This document shows, piece after piece, positions 28,841 to 37,861 of a DNA stretch of 64,000 nt (position 1 is the first letter of the stretch; every line of letters begins with the position of its first letter). This DNA comes from Candidatus Electrothrix communis (GTDB taxonomy: Bacteria; Desulfobacterota; Desulfobulbia; Desulfobulbales; Desulfobulbaceae): positions 4,665,501-4,729,500 of the forward strand of contig CP130629.1 of the NCBI GenBank assembly GCA_030644725.1, given 5' to 3'. The notes under the pieces are model-generated. The model had not been told where the DNA came from. It was given only the letters and a program-made list of their open reading frames with translations, and did no database searches. The translations under genes and the position numbers were made by a program.

Positions 28841-30067
28841 ATGAAACATCATGAACAATACGGAAAACGCACTGGTATTATTTGTTTTGTTAAATTTGTA
28901 ACGATATTAATCTCTTTACAACTCTTGGGTGCCTGTGCCGTACATAAGAAAAACGATTCGACCAAAAACGATTTGACCCAGAGTCGGTTTACTCTTGTTG
29001 CTATTCCAGATACGCAACAATATTATAGAGCTGAAAAAGGAAAAGTATATTTTGCCAAGCAGGTCGATTGGATTGTAAATAATGCTTACACAAAAGATAA
29101 TCCTGAAGATAGTGTACCTTTTAAAAATATTGTCTTTGTAACGCACTTGGGTGATGTTATTGAAGATGGTATGGGAAATGAAAACCACCCCGAGTGGTTA
29201 GACTCATTAAAGCACATGGAAAAGTTGGATCATGTGCTACCGTATTCCGTTGCATTGGGAGATCATGATTATAACGGTAATGAACGCCCGGTTGATGGTC
29301 ATACTGCCTTTGTAAAATATTATGGCCCGGAACGTTATAAGAAGTACAGCTGGTACGGAGGAAGCTCAAAGAAAGGAACCAGTCATTATCAGTATTTTTC
29401 AGGTGCTGGCATTACTTTTCTCCATATAAATATTGAAGTAGACGCACCTGATAGCAGTAAATTTGCACATGAAGATGACCAGCTCAAATGGGCACAGACG
29501 ATACTTGATGCCAATAAAAACACTCCAACAATTTTAACCACGCATGCGTATCTAACTGATGAAATGCATAAAGGTACCAATGGAAAGCAGGTGCCTTATG
29601 ATGATGATGGTCGTTTTGTCGGACATGAGCCAAGCCAGGAAGTTAGCAAGGGGCCAAGACATAATGAAAAACGCCGAGGAGGACTTGCTATTTGGCGAGA
29701 CCTGGTTAAAAAAAACAACCAAATTTTTATGGTACTGGGCGGAAACTATCATGAATACCTGAGGGATCAGGGAGGGCGTGAAGCTGCTCTCAATGGGGAA
29801 TACCATCAAGTGAGCATCAACGATTTTAATCAGCCTGTCATTGAGGTACTCGTCAACTATCAGGACTATAAAAACGGGGGTGATGGGTTAATCAGGTTGA
29901 TCAATTTTGATTTTGAGAACAACACCGTACTGTTTGAAACGTATAACACCTTTGAAGATAGCTTTCGCCGTATGAATCTTCAGCCTGCACGAGCTGGCGA
30001 TAAGACAAACCCCCTTGCCAGTGAGTTTACAATTCCGCTTAATTTTCAAGAACGTTTTGTATACTGA
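28841..30067 (+). CDS. Lipoprotein metallophosphoesterase (calcineurin-like)
   Basis: 408 residues. The N-terminus has a hydrophobic stretch and lipobox LLGAC, so it is likely a lipoprotein in the periplasm or outer membrane. Metal-site motifs appear in order: PDTQ, GDVIED, GDHD (for GNHD), TTHAY and GGNYHEY (where GHxH is usual, first His replaced). The family hydrolyses phosphomono- or diesters; the substrate is unknown. The altered motifs suggest changed metal binding. AAGGAGG lies 7 bases before the ATG. It lies between copies of the cytochrome-tail repeat. Confidence 0.8.
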   Translation: MKHHEQYGKRTGIICFVKFVTILISLQLLGACAVHKKNDSTKNDLTQSRFTLVAIPDTQQYYRAEKGKVYFAKQVDWIVNNAYTKDNPEDSVPFKNIVFVTHLGDVIEDGMGNENHPEWLDSLKHMEKLDHVLPYSVALGDHDYNGNERPVDGHTAFVKYYGPERYKKYSWYGGSSKKGTSHYQYFSGAGITFLHINIEVDAPDSSKFAHEDDQLKWAQTILDANKNTPTILTTHAYLTDEMHKGTNGKQVPYDDDGRFVGHEPSQEVSKGPRHNEKRRGGLAIWRDLVKKNNQIFMVLGGNYHEYLRDQGGREAALNGEYHQVSINDFNQPVIEVLVNYQDYKNGGDGLIRLINFDFENNTVLFETYNTFEDSFRRMNLQPARAGDKTNPLASEFTIPLNFQERFVY

Positions 30068-30130
30068 GCCGTTTTTTGTTTAGAAGCGATTAATTTAAAA
30101 GGAAATATCTTGCCGATTATACCGGGAGCC

Positions 30131-30154
30131 GTAGGGGCAAACCTGTTTGCCCCT
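30131..30154. repeat. Perfect 10-bp hairpin AGGGGCAAAC-CT-GTTTGCCCCT
   Basis: This palindrome has a 2-base loop and no T run. It resembles small interspersed palindromes common in many genomes (GGGGCAAACCTGTTTGCCCC type). It lies between the metallophosphoesterase and the next terminator. Confidence 0.6.
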
Positions 30155-30237
30155 GCAATTCTTTATCTGAAAACGGGACGTTATTTTATATGAGCGTTGG
30201 CTGGGCGACTCCAAAGAGTCACCCGGTACTTTCAAAT

Positions 30238-30271
30238 AAAAAAGGCCGGAGACTGTTGTCTCCGACCTTTT
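30238..30271. terminator. Bidirectional terminator between convergent genes
   Basis: GGCCGGAGAC and GTCTCCGACC pair with one mismatch around TGTT, flanked by A on the left and T on the right. It serves both the metallophosphoesterase (plus) and the tetrahaem cytochrome operon (minus). Confidence 0.8.
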
Positions 30272-30299
30272 AAAAAACGTCGCTCCGATGTGCTCCGGA

Positions 30300-31151
30300 T
30301 CAATGACCGCCGTGTTCGTCAGCAGTCTTGTAGTCTTCCTTCGTCATACCACGGGGCAATGCCGGGGCTGGTTCAGGTTTAATCGGCTGAAATCGATGTT
30401 CTTGAACAGTGTGGGGATTATGACATTCTGTACAGGTCCACCACCTCTTTTGCCCTCCGACTTTCCATTCACCGGTACGCTTACCGTGGAGTCCCATCCG
30501 CCATTCGCCGTAGGTGTCACCGTGACAGCTACCACAAAGCTTATAGGATTCATTAAAGCTGACTTCTTGCCCTCGTTGGTCAACAAGGGTGTCACGATTA
30601 GCCGCATTATGACAATCAAAACACCATATTGCTCCCCGGCCATGCTGCAACTGCGTCGCGTCGCTGACGATATCCTGGTGCATCATGATCTGGCGGGCAT
30701 CGTTCTGCTGGGTTGCCGGATCTGCACCGGGATGACAGCCGCTGCACTGCATGCTTGTCTGCACCAGTGTTTTCAGGCTCTTGGCACGGGGCCTGATAAC
30801 AGCCTGGGCAAAATCCCCATCTGTATGATCGCCATAGCTTGGCATTTCACCCATAGGTTCGGTACCACCGTAGGGATCACCGTACCAGAGGACTGCTCCC
30901 GTGGTAGGTGAACACTTCACATTGGGGTAGCCGTACTTAGGGACGACATTATCCATCTTTGAGAGCTCGGTAGTACCTTTGATACTTTCGAAACACTCAT
31001 TTTGTGCAGCATCAGACGTACCTGGTGCTGCACCGGACGTACCTTTTGCTACAGCCTCGCCAGGCATATTTTGGAGGAGCAAGCCGCCAGTTACTAAGGC
31101 AAAAAGGCCATAGAAAACAGCTGCTCTCACATATTTTCTTCCTGAAATCAT
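30300..31151 (-). CDS. Tetrahaem c-type cytochrome of an NrfD-type quinone module
   Basis: 283 residues. An N-terminal membrane or signal segment (about 9-28) is followed by four CxxCH sites: CSGCH, CFDCH, CGSCH and CTECH. It lies in the periplasm and would pass electrons between the NrfD/ferredoxin subunits and a partner. Its start overlaps the nrfD-like stop (ATGA), so it is the last gene of the operon small subunit - ferredoxin - NrfD - cytochrome. Its tail and terminator are partly duplicated upstream at 27997 and 28735. Confidence 0.87.
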   Translation of the reverse strand: MISGRKYVRAAVFYGLFALVTGGLLLQNMPGEAVAKGTSGAAPGTSDAAQNECFESIKGTTELSKMDNVVPKYGYPNVKCSPTTGAVLWYGDPYGGTEPMGEMPSYGDHTDGDFAQAVIRPRAKSLKTLVQTSMQCSGCHPGADPATQQNDARQIMMHQDIVSDATQLQHGRGAIWCFDCHNAANRDTLVDQRGQEVSFNESYKLCGSCHGDTYGEWRMGLHGKRTGEWKVGGQKRWWTCTECHNPHTVQEHRFQPIKPEPAPALPRGMTKEDYKTADEHGGH

Positions 31152-32416
31152 TTTGCACCTCCACTTGCTTCCACAGTATTGGAATCTCGTACTTCACCGG
31201 TCAATACGCCAATAGCGCCCTTGGTGAGCAAGGTCAGCGTAATAAAGCCAACTGCCCAGATAAACAGGACGTTGAAGATTTCAATAAAGCTTGGATGATA
31301 CACTGCATACTCACCCAAGGGGGTTGGACTGAAAGCCGGAAAGACCAGAACTGCTGGCTTTTCGATCAGGATGATCATGAAGACCACAAAAGAAACCAAT
31401 GGTAACAGGCTATTGTAACTCTTGCGTATTTTGCTACTGAGCAGCAGGAAAAACGGAATCACAATCAGAGCCATGGTCGCCCAAAACCAGGGAACATAAG
31501 CGTCCAGGCCCTGGTGACCATGCATCATAAACTCTAAGGAAGCAGCATGATGGGTAGCTGGATACAGCTCATTAAAAAACTCAGCGGCAAAGACTAATAT
31601 AATGATCCCCAAGCTCCAAGCCATGACCTGTGAAAAGAAGTCAATAACCGAGTCAGCAATATCCATTTTGCTGAATTTACGGATCAAAAGGAAAAATATG
31701 ATAATCAGGGCGGATCCCGATGCACCGGCCATGGATAAAAAGGCAAAGGGAAGAACAGCAGTATGCCACATGGAGATTGCCGCATTGCTGCTGAGAATAA
31801 AGGCTGTTACAATATGAATTAACGGTCCCCAAGCCACAGCAACGTAAATCAATGGGGTATACAACTTAGTATTGATCGGTTTACCAAGATAACGCATGTA
31901 CAGCAGATAGGAGACTGCCAACGCGTTGATTCCCAGATAAACGTTCAGGACAATTACATCATAGGTAAGCATGGAATAGGGAAAGTTGAAAACCCCCAAA
32001 CCAGGAAACATGTGCCACGAGCGCTCCGGTCGTCCCATATGGAACATGATGAAGTTGAGTCCGATAATCACGAAGGTCAGGGCGATAATTTCACCAAGTA
32101 CGGCCAAATCCTTCATGTCTTTGCGCTTATAAATATAAGCAGGTATGACGACCAGCACTGCCGCAGCAGCAATATGGGCGGTAAAAATAAAGTTGGAGAT
32201 AAACAGTTCCCAAACGATTTGGTCCGTGGCCCCAGTGACGATAAGTCCATTGGTCATCTGCACGAAGGCGGTGTACAGGCCCACAAGGACAAAAAAGGAA
32301 AGAAAGAGCAGCCAGCCATAGTAGAGGTTTCCCCCTTTAATAGCATAGCTGAAAAAGTCACGGGCGAAAGCTATCGGCTTTTCGGAAGCCGAAGCTATTT
32401 GCTTTTTCATTGTCAT
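31148..32416 (-). CDS. nrfD: NrfD/PsrC-type integral membrane quinone oxidoreductase subunit
   Basis: 422 residues from the ATG at 32416, chosen for GAGAGGT 7 bases upstream. About ten membrane helices, with LNFIMFHMGRPERSWHMF matching the NrfD-family region near the quinone site. It would exchange electrons and protons between menaquinone and the ferredoxin subunit on the outer face. No molybdopterin or nrfA catalytic gene lies in the operon, so the module probably links the quinone pool to soluble cytochromes, as in Qrc- or Act-like complexes. The direction of flow is unknown. Confidence 0.87.
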   Translation of the reverse strand: MTMKKQIASASEKPIAFARDFFSYAIKGGNLYYGWLLFLSFFVLVGLYTAFVQMTNGLIVTGATDQIVWELFISNFIFTAHIAAAAVLVVIPAYIYKRKDMKDLAVLGEIIALTFVIIGLNFIMFHMGRPERSWHMFPGLGVFNFPYSMLTYDVIVLNVYLGINALAVSYLLYMRYLGKPINTKLYTPLIYVAVAWGPLIHIVTAFILSSNAAISMWHTAVLPFAFLSMAGASGSALIIIFFLLIRKFSKMDIADSVIDFFSQVMAWSLGIIILVFAAEFFNELYPATHHAASLEFMMHGHQGLDAYVPWFWATMALIVIPFFLLLSSKIRKSYNSLLPLVSFVVFMIILIEKPAVLVFPAFSPTPLGEYAVYHPSFIEIFNVLFIWAVGFITLTLLTKGAIGVLTGEVRDSNTVEASGGAK

Positions 32417-32429
32417 TATCAATACCTCT

Positions 32430-33495
32430 CTAATCCATGTAATAGAAAAATTTGGGGTCGGTGTTATAAGCTTCCTTAAATCGGAACACCTTCTTGGTCG
32501 CCAAAACCTTCCTCACTTCGCTTTCAGGATCAAGCAGGTTGCCAAATTTTCTTGCACCCACTGGACAGGCTTCCACACAGGCTGGATAGCGTCCCTCTCT
32601 TACCCTCTGTAAACAAAAGGTACATTTTTCCATAACCCCACGCATGCGAGGACGGTTCCCCAAATAATGGGTTTTGGGATTCATGTCCTCACTGGGTAAT
32701 ACCGGTTCACCCCAGTTGAAGCGGCGTGCCCAATACGGACAGGCCAATTGGCACATCCGGCAGCCAATGCACCAGTTGTAATCAATAACTACGATTCCAT
32801 TGGGATCCCTAAAGGTTGCCCGAACCGGACATGCCTTGACACAGGCCGGGTCTTCGCATTGCTGGCACTGCACCGGAAAATAAATGGCATTGTCTTCTGG
32901 AACCTGCTCCGGTTCATAGTAATGCTCGGTACTGCCAGAAAGACCAACATGTTTGTCAGCATTGCCACCGGATTGGATTCCGTAGTCTCCCAAGGCATTT
33001 TTGCTGGGAGAACCCTTATCACAAATCTTCCGCGTCGAATGCGAGGTTGCCTTTCTCCATCCGCAACACTCGAATCCACTGGATCGCGGGGTCACGGGAT
33101 TGATTGTTTTCCCTAACGCAGGCCTCAACGCAGCGACGGCAGCCAATACATTTCGAAATATTGAGTGCATAGCCAAAAAGAACCCCATCCGGGGCAGGCG
33201 TGTTGGCTACTGTGGTTTGCTTACCAAACTGCTCTGTATAACGTTTTTCCAAGCGGGCAATGGCCTTTTCCTTCTGGGCATCACTCATCAACTCAAAGTG
33301 ACTCTGGAATGTTTCGCCGAGACTCACTGCCTCAGCAGTAGCTGCCGTGACTGCTGGAGCAGCCACGGTTGCAGCGGCAGCAACACCCATCTTCTTGAGG
33401 AAATCACGGCGGGATTCTTTCACCTTGCCGTTGTCTTGTTCTTTCCCGTCGTCCTGTTCTTCAACCATCTTGCTTTTTCTTTTGTCCTCCGACAT
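32430..33495 (-). CDS. Tat-exported [4Fe-4S] ferredoxin subunit (frame slip near 33024)
   Basis: About 354 residues if one base is removed near the AAA at 33023-33025. The first frame gives a Tat signal (SRRDFLKKMG) and the first cluster motif CIGCRRCVEAC, then stops at 33019. The second frame continues DKGSPSKNALGDYG with CQQCEDPACVKACP, CIGCRMCQLACP and a fourth set (CTFCLQRVREGRYPACVEACP). Four cubane clusters are typical of NrfC/PsrB/DmsB subunits. It sits between the small Tat-like subunit and NrfD and would pass electrons outside the membrane. Confidence 0.87.
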
Positions 33496-33533
33496 CGTGT
33501 ATTGCCTCCGTTAATATGGGATCTTGAATACTC

Positions 33534-33842
33534 TCAAGATACCGTCCGGTAATGGTTACGTAGGATACGGTCAAGCATCTGTTGCTTCTCTTCCTCGGGC
33601 ATGATGACCAACTTTTTGCCAGCCATGATCTGCTGCTGTCGCGAGTTCTCCTCGGTGGAGTGGGCACGGGCGTTCACACCGCCGACTTTTTTGGCAGGTT
33701 TTGTGATCGCTGCCCCGGTCAAACCAGCAGCCACTACGACCCCCAGTGCAGCCGCTGCCCGCTGGAGAAAGACCCGCTTGTCGGCGATCACCTCATCCTG
33801 TCCTTTGTGCGTACTCACATTTACCATGTGCTCTTCAGCCAT
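33534..33842 (-). CDS. Small subunit of the NrfD-type module, single membrane segment
   Basis: 102 residues with AAGGAGG 5 bases before the ATG at 33842. A basic segment DKRVFLQRAAAALG leads into a hydrophobic helix (about 30-48), resembling a degenerate Tat signal, followed by a charged C-terminal half (MPEEEKQQMLDRILRNHY). It is the first gene of the operon and lies 38 bases before the ferredoxin. I do not know the family by name. It may anchor or chaperone the ferredoxin. Confidence 0.65.
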   Translation of the reverse strand: MAEEHMVNVSTHKGQDEVIADKRVFLQRAAAALGVVVAAGLTGAAITKPAKKVGGVNARAHSTEENSRQQQIMAGKKLVIMPEEEKQQMLDRILRNHYRTVS

Positions 33843-34471
33843 AACGGCCTCCTTGTTGTGTACTTTAAACTGTTCTTATACCTTAAAAATTAATATTTTC
33901 AGTTCCATCAGCCAAATGCACTCATACATAGAATACATAGGTTGGTCAGTGTTCACAGACCCAGAGGCACCCGAATACATACGGGGGAACATAAGTTATT
34001 CTTACCAAAATTATTTTTACGAAGATCCTTCCGCCGTCAAAAGACGGCAGCTACTCATTAACTGCAAACCACGCTGGCAGTCAAGGAAAAAAGCGAAAAA
34101 ATTGTCACCGCAGGAAAAAGAACAGCCGGGCGGCAGAGTCCGGCCAGCACCATGAACATGACCAAGGGGTTATAGAGCGGTTTCATTCACCAGCTATTTA
34201 AGCCGAGTTGGGCTGCTTGGCCCATGTGACCATCAGTATTGGACCGAAACAGTCCTGGAATTGGGTCATGTCACATTGTTTGTTTTTTCTGTAACGAAAA
34301 AAATCATACAAGGTTATAGTCATGATGATGAATACATTTATCACTCCACCCAAGGAGTGACTTGATACCCAAATATTTTTTCTGAAGCTCTCTTGCTCCC
34401 CCCTCATTTGCCATAATCAGAAGGTTTCAGAGTTTTTCCTCTTTATAGGCGGTAAATTATGGTCGCAAAAT
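33843..34471. other. Intergenic region between the respiratory module and the AAA+ gene
   Basis: About 630 bases. A hairpin GCCGTC-AAAA-GACGGC lies at 34033-34048. No coding frame is convincing. It should hold the divergent promoters of the cytochrome module (minus) and the AAA+ gene (plus). Confidence 0.45.
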
Positions 34472-36826
34472 ATGGTTGCTAATAGCTCAAAAATTCTCAT
34501 CCTTGGTTCCAACGTCAAAATAACCAACCTTCCGGTTAAAGAGGTGAGTCTGCTGCAAGAAGGCAGTCTTCCTGCTTATGGTTATAATCCCGGCGATAAT
34601 ATTGATCTGCTTGCTGGGCCGGTAAGTGTTGAGAAGGGGAGATTAGAACAATGCCTGACATGGCTGAATTCTTATCTTGCTGAATCCGGTCTCACTCCCC
34701 AGGTTGACTGTCTCACCTATGGACCTGAGAAGCAAGTATATCAAATTTTCAAAAGGCAGAAAATCGGTGGTGAGGATGATCATGACGGCTGGTTTATGGT
34801 GAATCAGTTATTGCCGTCCGAGGAGCGGATGAAAAATTCACCCGCCTTTGTGATCAACGAGCATGAGTGTTCCATTGTCGGCAATAATACCGGGATGGTT
34901 CTGATAGACGACTCCGGTGTGCCTCCGCAGGTCTGCGACGATATGATGGGCCTGAATCCTGATATGTGGTGCATTGCTATGGGGATCTCTGTTGCCCATT
35001 GGCAGCAGTGGGCCCAGCGTCTTGGAAAGCGTTTTACCCTTTTTTGTCGCCTTTCCGATTTGGAAACCACCCGTATGGAAATGGACTCCGCTGTCACTTG
35101 GGAAAGTATTGTTGCCATGTGCCTTCGGGCCCTCAAAACAAGCGAGGTAGGTCTCTGGGATCCGACAACTAAACGTTTTCTCTGTCATATCGTGGTGGAA
35201 ATGTTTCCCCATGCCATTCTTTATGTCGGTCCGGGCGGCACTTTTTTCCGCTACCGTAAAGGTATGTTGCCGAAAAAAAGCTCGTTTAAGAAACGCGGCT
35301 CTGTGCCCTGTTATGACACGATGGTCACTGCAATGTTGACCATAAATATCTTTCGCTTCAATTGCCTTGATTTCTGCCGTAATTGTTTTTTTGCCTTTTC
35401 CAAGCAGGTGCTGGTCAATTGGAAAGTACTTAATGACCACGGATATCATTTTGATGGCCAGCTCAAACTGCCGGAACTGGATTTCGGCTCGGTTTGCCCG
35501 GCTGACTGGCCATGCTCTGTTATCGAATGTGGTGAGGCACGCGGCGGCGGTCGTCTGAAGTCTGCTTGGCAGGACCAGGCTTCCAGCTGCCAGAGTGATT
35601 GCCCCTGCGCCTCTTCCGAGATGATCAGAAAAGATCCAAGTTTTGTCGAATTGCCCCACTCTTCCACAGGATTTGAGAAAAATTTAGCTCTGGTGGCCAG
35701 TCAGTCCTGGGGGGAGGAAAAGAAAAAGGCTTTGCGTTCCTTTTTCCATCGTAAATATGAATCACATTGTAACCTGCAAAACGACGGGGTTCGCTATGCC
35801 GGACATATAGATACCATCATTTCCGTGTTGCATAACCTGAAGGAAGAAGTCAATCGCGGTACCGGGTTTGATCATCTTCCTATGTGTCAAATCGGCCATC
35901 TGCGGACCACAGACCCGGCAGAAATCGATCCGGTCATCACCCTGCATCAGGTCATGGATTCCTATGTCTCCAAGGAAGCGGTCCTGCGTCCTCTCTGTAT
36001 CGGGGTATTTGGTCCGCCGGGTTCAGGGAAATCCTTTGCCGTAAAACAGGTCGCTGATGAGATTGCTCGCCATCATGACGGAAATCCCTTTGATTTTTTT
36101 GAATTTAATCTTACCCAATTTGCCAGTCCTGAAGAAATCAATGCAGCAATCGATCCGATCAGGGCTTCGGTGGCCCAGGGCCGGGTGCCTATTGCTTTCT
36201 GGGATGAATTCGACTGTCGATATAACGGTGATGAATTCGGTTATCTTCGCTTTTTTCTGCCCTCAATGCAGGACGGGGTAACCTATGTTCACGGTATTCC
36301 TTACCATATTGGGCGAGCTATCTTTGTCTTTGCAGGTGGTGTCAAGGCGAGCTGGGAAGGAATGGAGGATTTGCTTTCTTCTGAAAATGGAGAACAGTTA
36401 AAGAAATCCAAAACGCTGAAGATACCTGACTTTATGAGTCGTCTCCGGGTTGTTCTGGATATTGACGGCATTCAGATACCGGGGCACCTTCTCCAGGATT
36501 CCGCCAGCGAGGAGGAACTGGAAGAATTACGCCGGATTCTCCATAAACGCGCCCTGATCATTGCCCATCAGATGCAGACCCATTGGAAAAAAGCAGCTCG
36601 AAAAAGTTCAGGCCTGCTGCTTCGCTTACTCATCGGTGAATATAAATTCGGGGCACGCTCCATTGAGGCGGTCATTGAGGCCAGTCGGGCTGCCGACCGC
36701 CTGGTCTATGGCCTGCCCGAGCTGATCGCGCCTTCTGCGGCCCGTATCCATGCCAATTGGCGGGTGGAGTTGGAACGCAGGATTGATCATGTGCGCAAGT
36801 CAGCAGGGTTGCGAGCTATCTGGTAG
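34472..36826 (+). CDS. Orphan AAA+ ATPase with a large unrecognised N-terminal region
   Basis: 784 residues. The first 480 residues are not recognised; parts (YVGPGGTFFRYRKG, then a conserved-looking CYDTMVTAM) loosely recall a sugar-kinase-like fold, but this is weak. The C-terminal half is an AAA+ domain with Walker A GPPGSGKS (514-521), Walker B IAFWDEFD (D578, E579) and a helical lid. No membrane segments are seen. The ribosome site before the ATG at 34472 is weak. It stands alone between two cytochrome loci. A role in stress or defence signalling is possible but not shown. Confidence 0.65.
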   Translation: MVANSSKILILGSNVKITNLPVKEVSLLQEGSLPAYGYNPGDNIDLLAGPVSVEKGRLEQCLTWLNSYLAESGLTPQVDCLTYGPEKQVYQIFKRQKIGGEDDHDGWFMVNQLLPSEERMKNSPAFVINEHECSIVGNNTGMVLIDDSGVPPQVCDDMMGLNPDMWCIAMGISVAHWQQWAQRLGKRFTLFCRLSDLETTRMEMDSAVTWESIVAMCLRALKTSEVGLWDPTTKRFLCHIVVEMFPHAILYVGPGGTFFRYRKGMLPKKSSFKKRGSVPCYDTMVTAMLTINIFRFNCLDFCRNCFFAFSKQVLVNWKVLNDHGYHFDGQLKLPELDFGSVCPADWPCSVIECGEARGGGRLKSAWQDQASSCQSDCPCASSEMIRKDPSFVELPHSSTGFEKNLALVASQSWGEEKKKALRSFFHRKYESHCNLQNDGVRYAGHIDTIISVLHNLKEEVNRGTGFDHLPMCQIGHLRTTDPAEIDPVITLHQVMDSYVSKEAVLRPLCIGVFGPPGSGKSFAVKQVADEIARHHDGNPFDFFEFNLTQFASPEEINAAIDPIRASVAQGRVPIAFWDEFDCRYNGDEFGYLRFFLPSMQDGVTYVHGIPYHIGRAIFVFAGGVKASWEGMEDLLSSENGEQLKKSKTLKIPDFMSRLRVVLDIDGIQIPGHLLQDSASEEELEELRRILHKRALIIAHQMQTHWKKAARKSSGLLLRLLIGEYKFGARSIEAVIEASRAADRLVYGLPELIAPSAARIHANWRVELERRIDHVRKSAGLRAIW

Positions 36827-36966
36827 GGTCTATGTAGCAACCGCTACAGCAATCTTGCTAGCACAGTCAGAAATATTTTATTCCGTACTTGGAGCGCGTG
36901 ATTAATCAGGCGTGAATCCTAACCGGAAAAACAACATGAACGACTAACAGGTTGGAGGAGATAATA

Positions 36967-37752
36967 ATGAAATTAAAAAAAGTAACTATGGTTGTCGGCC
37001 TACTGGGCTATGTTTTTGTTCTTTTTGCCGTTGCCGGGCTGGAAAAGGGCATACAGGAGGCGGTAGCTGATGAGAACTCAACAGAGCAGGCTGCTGTACA
37101 GGAAGAAGTGACTCAGGGAGAAGTACCGGTACAGGAAACCGCAGCCCAACAAACGCCTGCTCAAGATGCTCTGGCAGCGGGTAGCGGCGAGGTCGCCTAT
37201 TCTCCCGATTATGAGATTGGGTTATTCAGCCATAAAGCCCATGTGAATGGAGCAGGCCTGCAATGTACAGCCTGTCATACCGGGATTTTTCAACAGGCAG
37301 CCGGTTCCGCCAAGTCCACAGGCAGCTTCAATATGGCCGCATTCGGCGAAGGAAAATACTGCGGTACCTGTCATAACGGGTCCACTGCTTTCACTGTTCA
37401 GGACGAAGCCAACTGTCGACGCTGTCACGGCAGCGATGTCAACCCTCCTGATACCATCCTCCTTGAGAAACCGGTCAAGGCAGTTATTTTTGACCATGCC
37501 TTACATAATAAGGAACTTGGTCTTGCCTGTAATGAGTGTCACATGAGTCTTTTTGAGATGAAGACAGGCAGCACGGGCGAGAAGTCGGATTTTAATATGG
37601 AAGCCATGTATAACGGTAAGTACTGCGGGGCCTGCCATAACGGTTCTCTGGCCTTTGATGTCAAGACTCAATGCGCCAAATGTCATATCGGTGTGTTGGG
37701 GAACAACCGTGCAACCTCTGGTTCTGGCGAGAAAAAAGCAGCAGTGCCTTGA
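36967..37752 (+). CDS. Periplasmic hexahaem c-type cytochrome made of two trihaem repeats
   Basis: 261 residues from the ATG at 36967 with GGAGGAG upstream. An N-terminal membrane or signal segment is followed by an acidic linker rich in Q, E and A. Two repeats of about 80 residues follow, each with FxHxxH, a CxxCH, an FNM...GKYCGxCHNGS block and a last CxxCH: CTACH, CGTCH, CRRCH then CNECH, CGACH, CAKCH. The pattern resembles duplicated cytochrome c7/c3 units. It would move electrons in the periplasm. It is monocistronic and ends at a terminator. Confidence 0.87.
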   Translation: MKLKKVTMVVGLLGYVFVLFAVAGLEKGIQEAVADENSTEQAAVQEEVTQGEVPVQETAAQQTPAQDALAAGSGEVAYSPDYEIGLFSHKAHVNGAGLQCTACHTGIFQQAAGSAKSTGSFNMAAFGEGKYCGTCHNGSTAFTVQDEANCRRCHGSDVNPPDTILLEKPVKAVIFDHALHNKELGLACNECHMSLFEMKTGSTGEKSDFNMEAMYNGKYCGACHNGSLAFDVKTQCAKCHIGVLGNNRATSGSGEKKAAVP

Positions 37753-37813
37753 TCGTGTGATGAGAGCGTTTTCTGAGCTACATCCTCAGTGCTTGACCGG
37801 TTTCATATGAAGA

Positions 37814-37848
37814 GGGTGGAGATATTTTTAACATCTTCGCCCTTTTTT
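37814..37848 (+). terminator. Terminator after the hexahaem cytochrome
   Basis: GGGTGGAGAT and ATCTTCGCCC pair completely when G-T pairs are allowed, followed by six T. Confidence 0.85.
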
Positions 37849-37861
37849 AGGAGGCTCTGGT

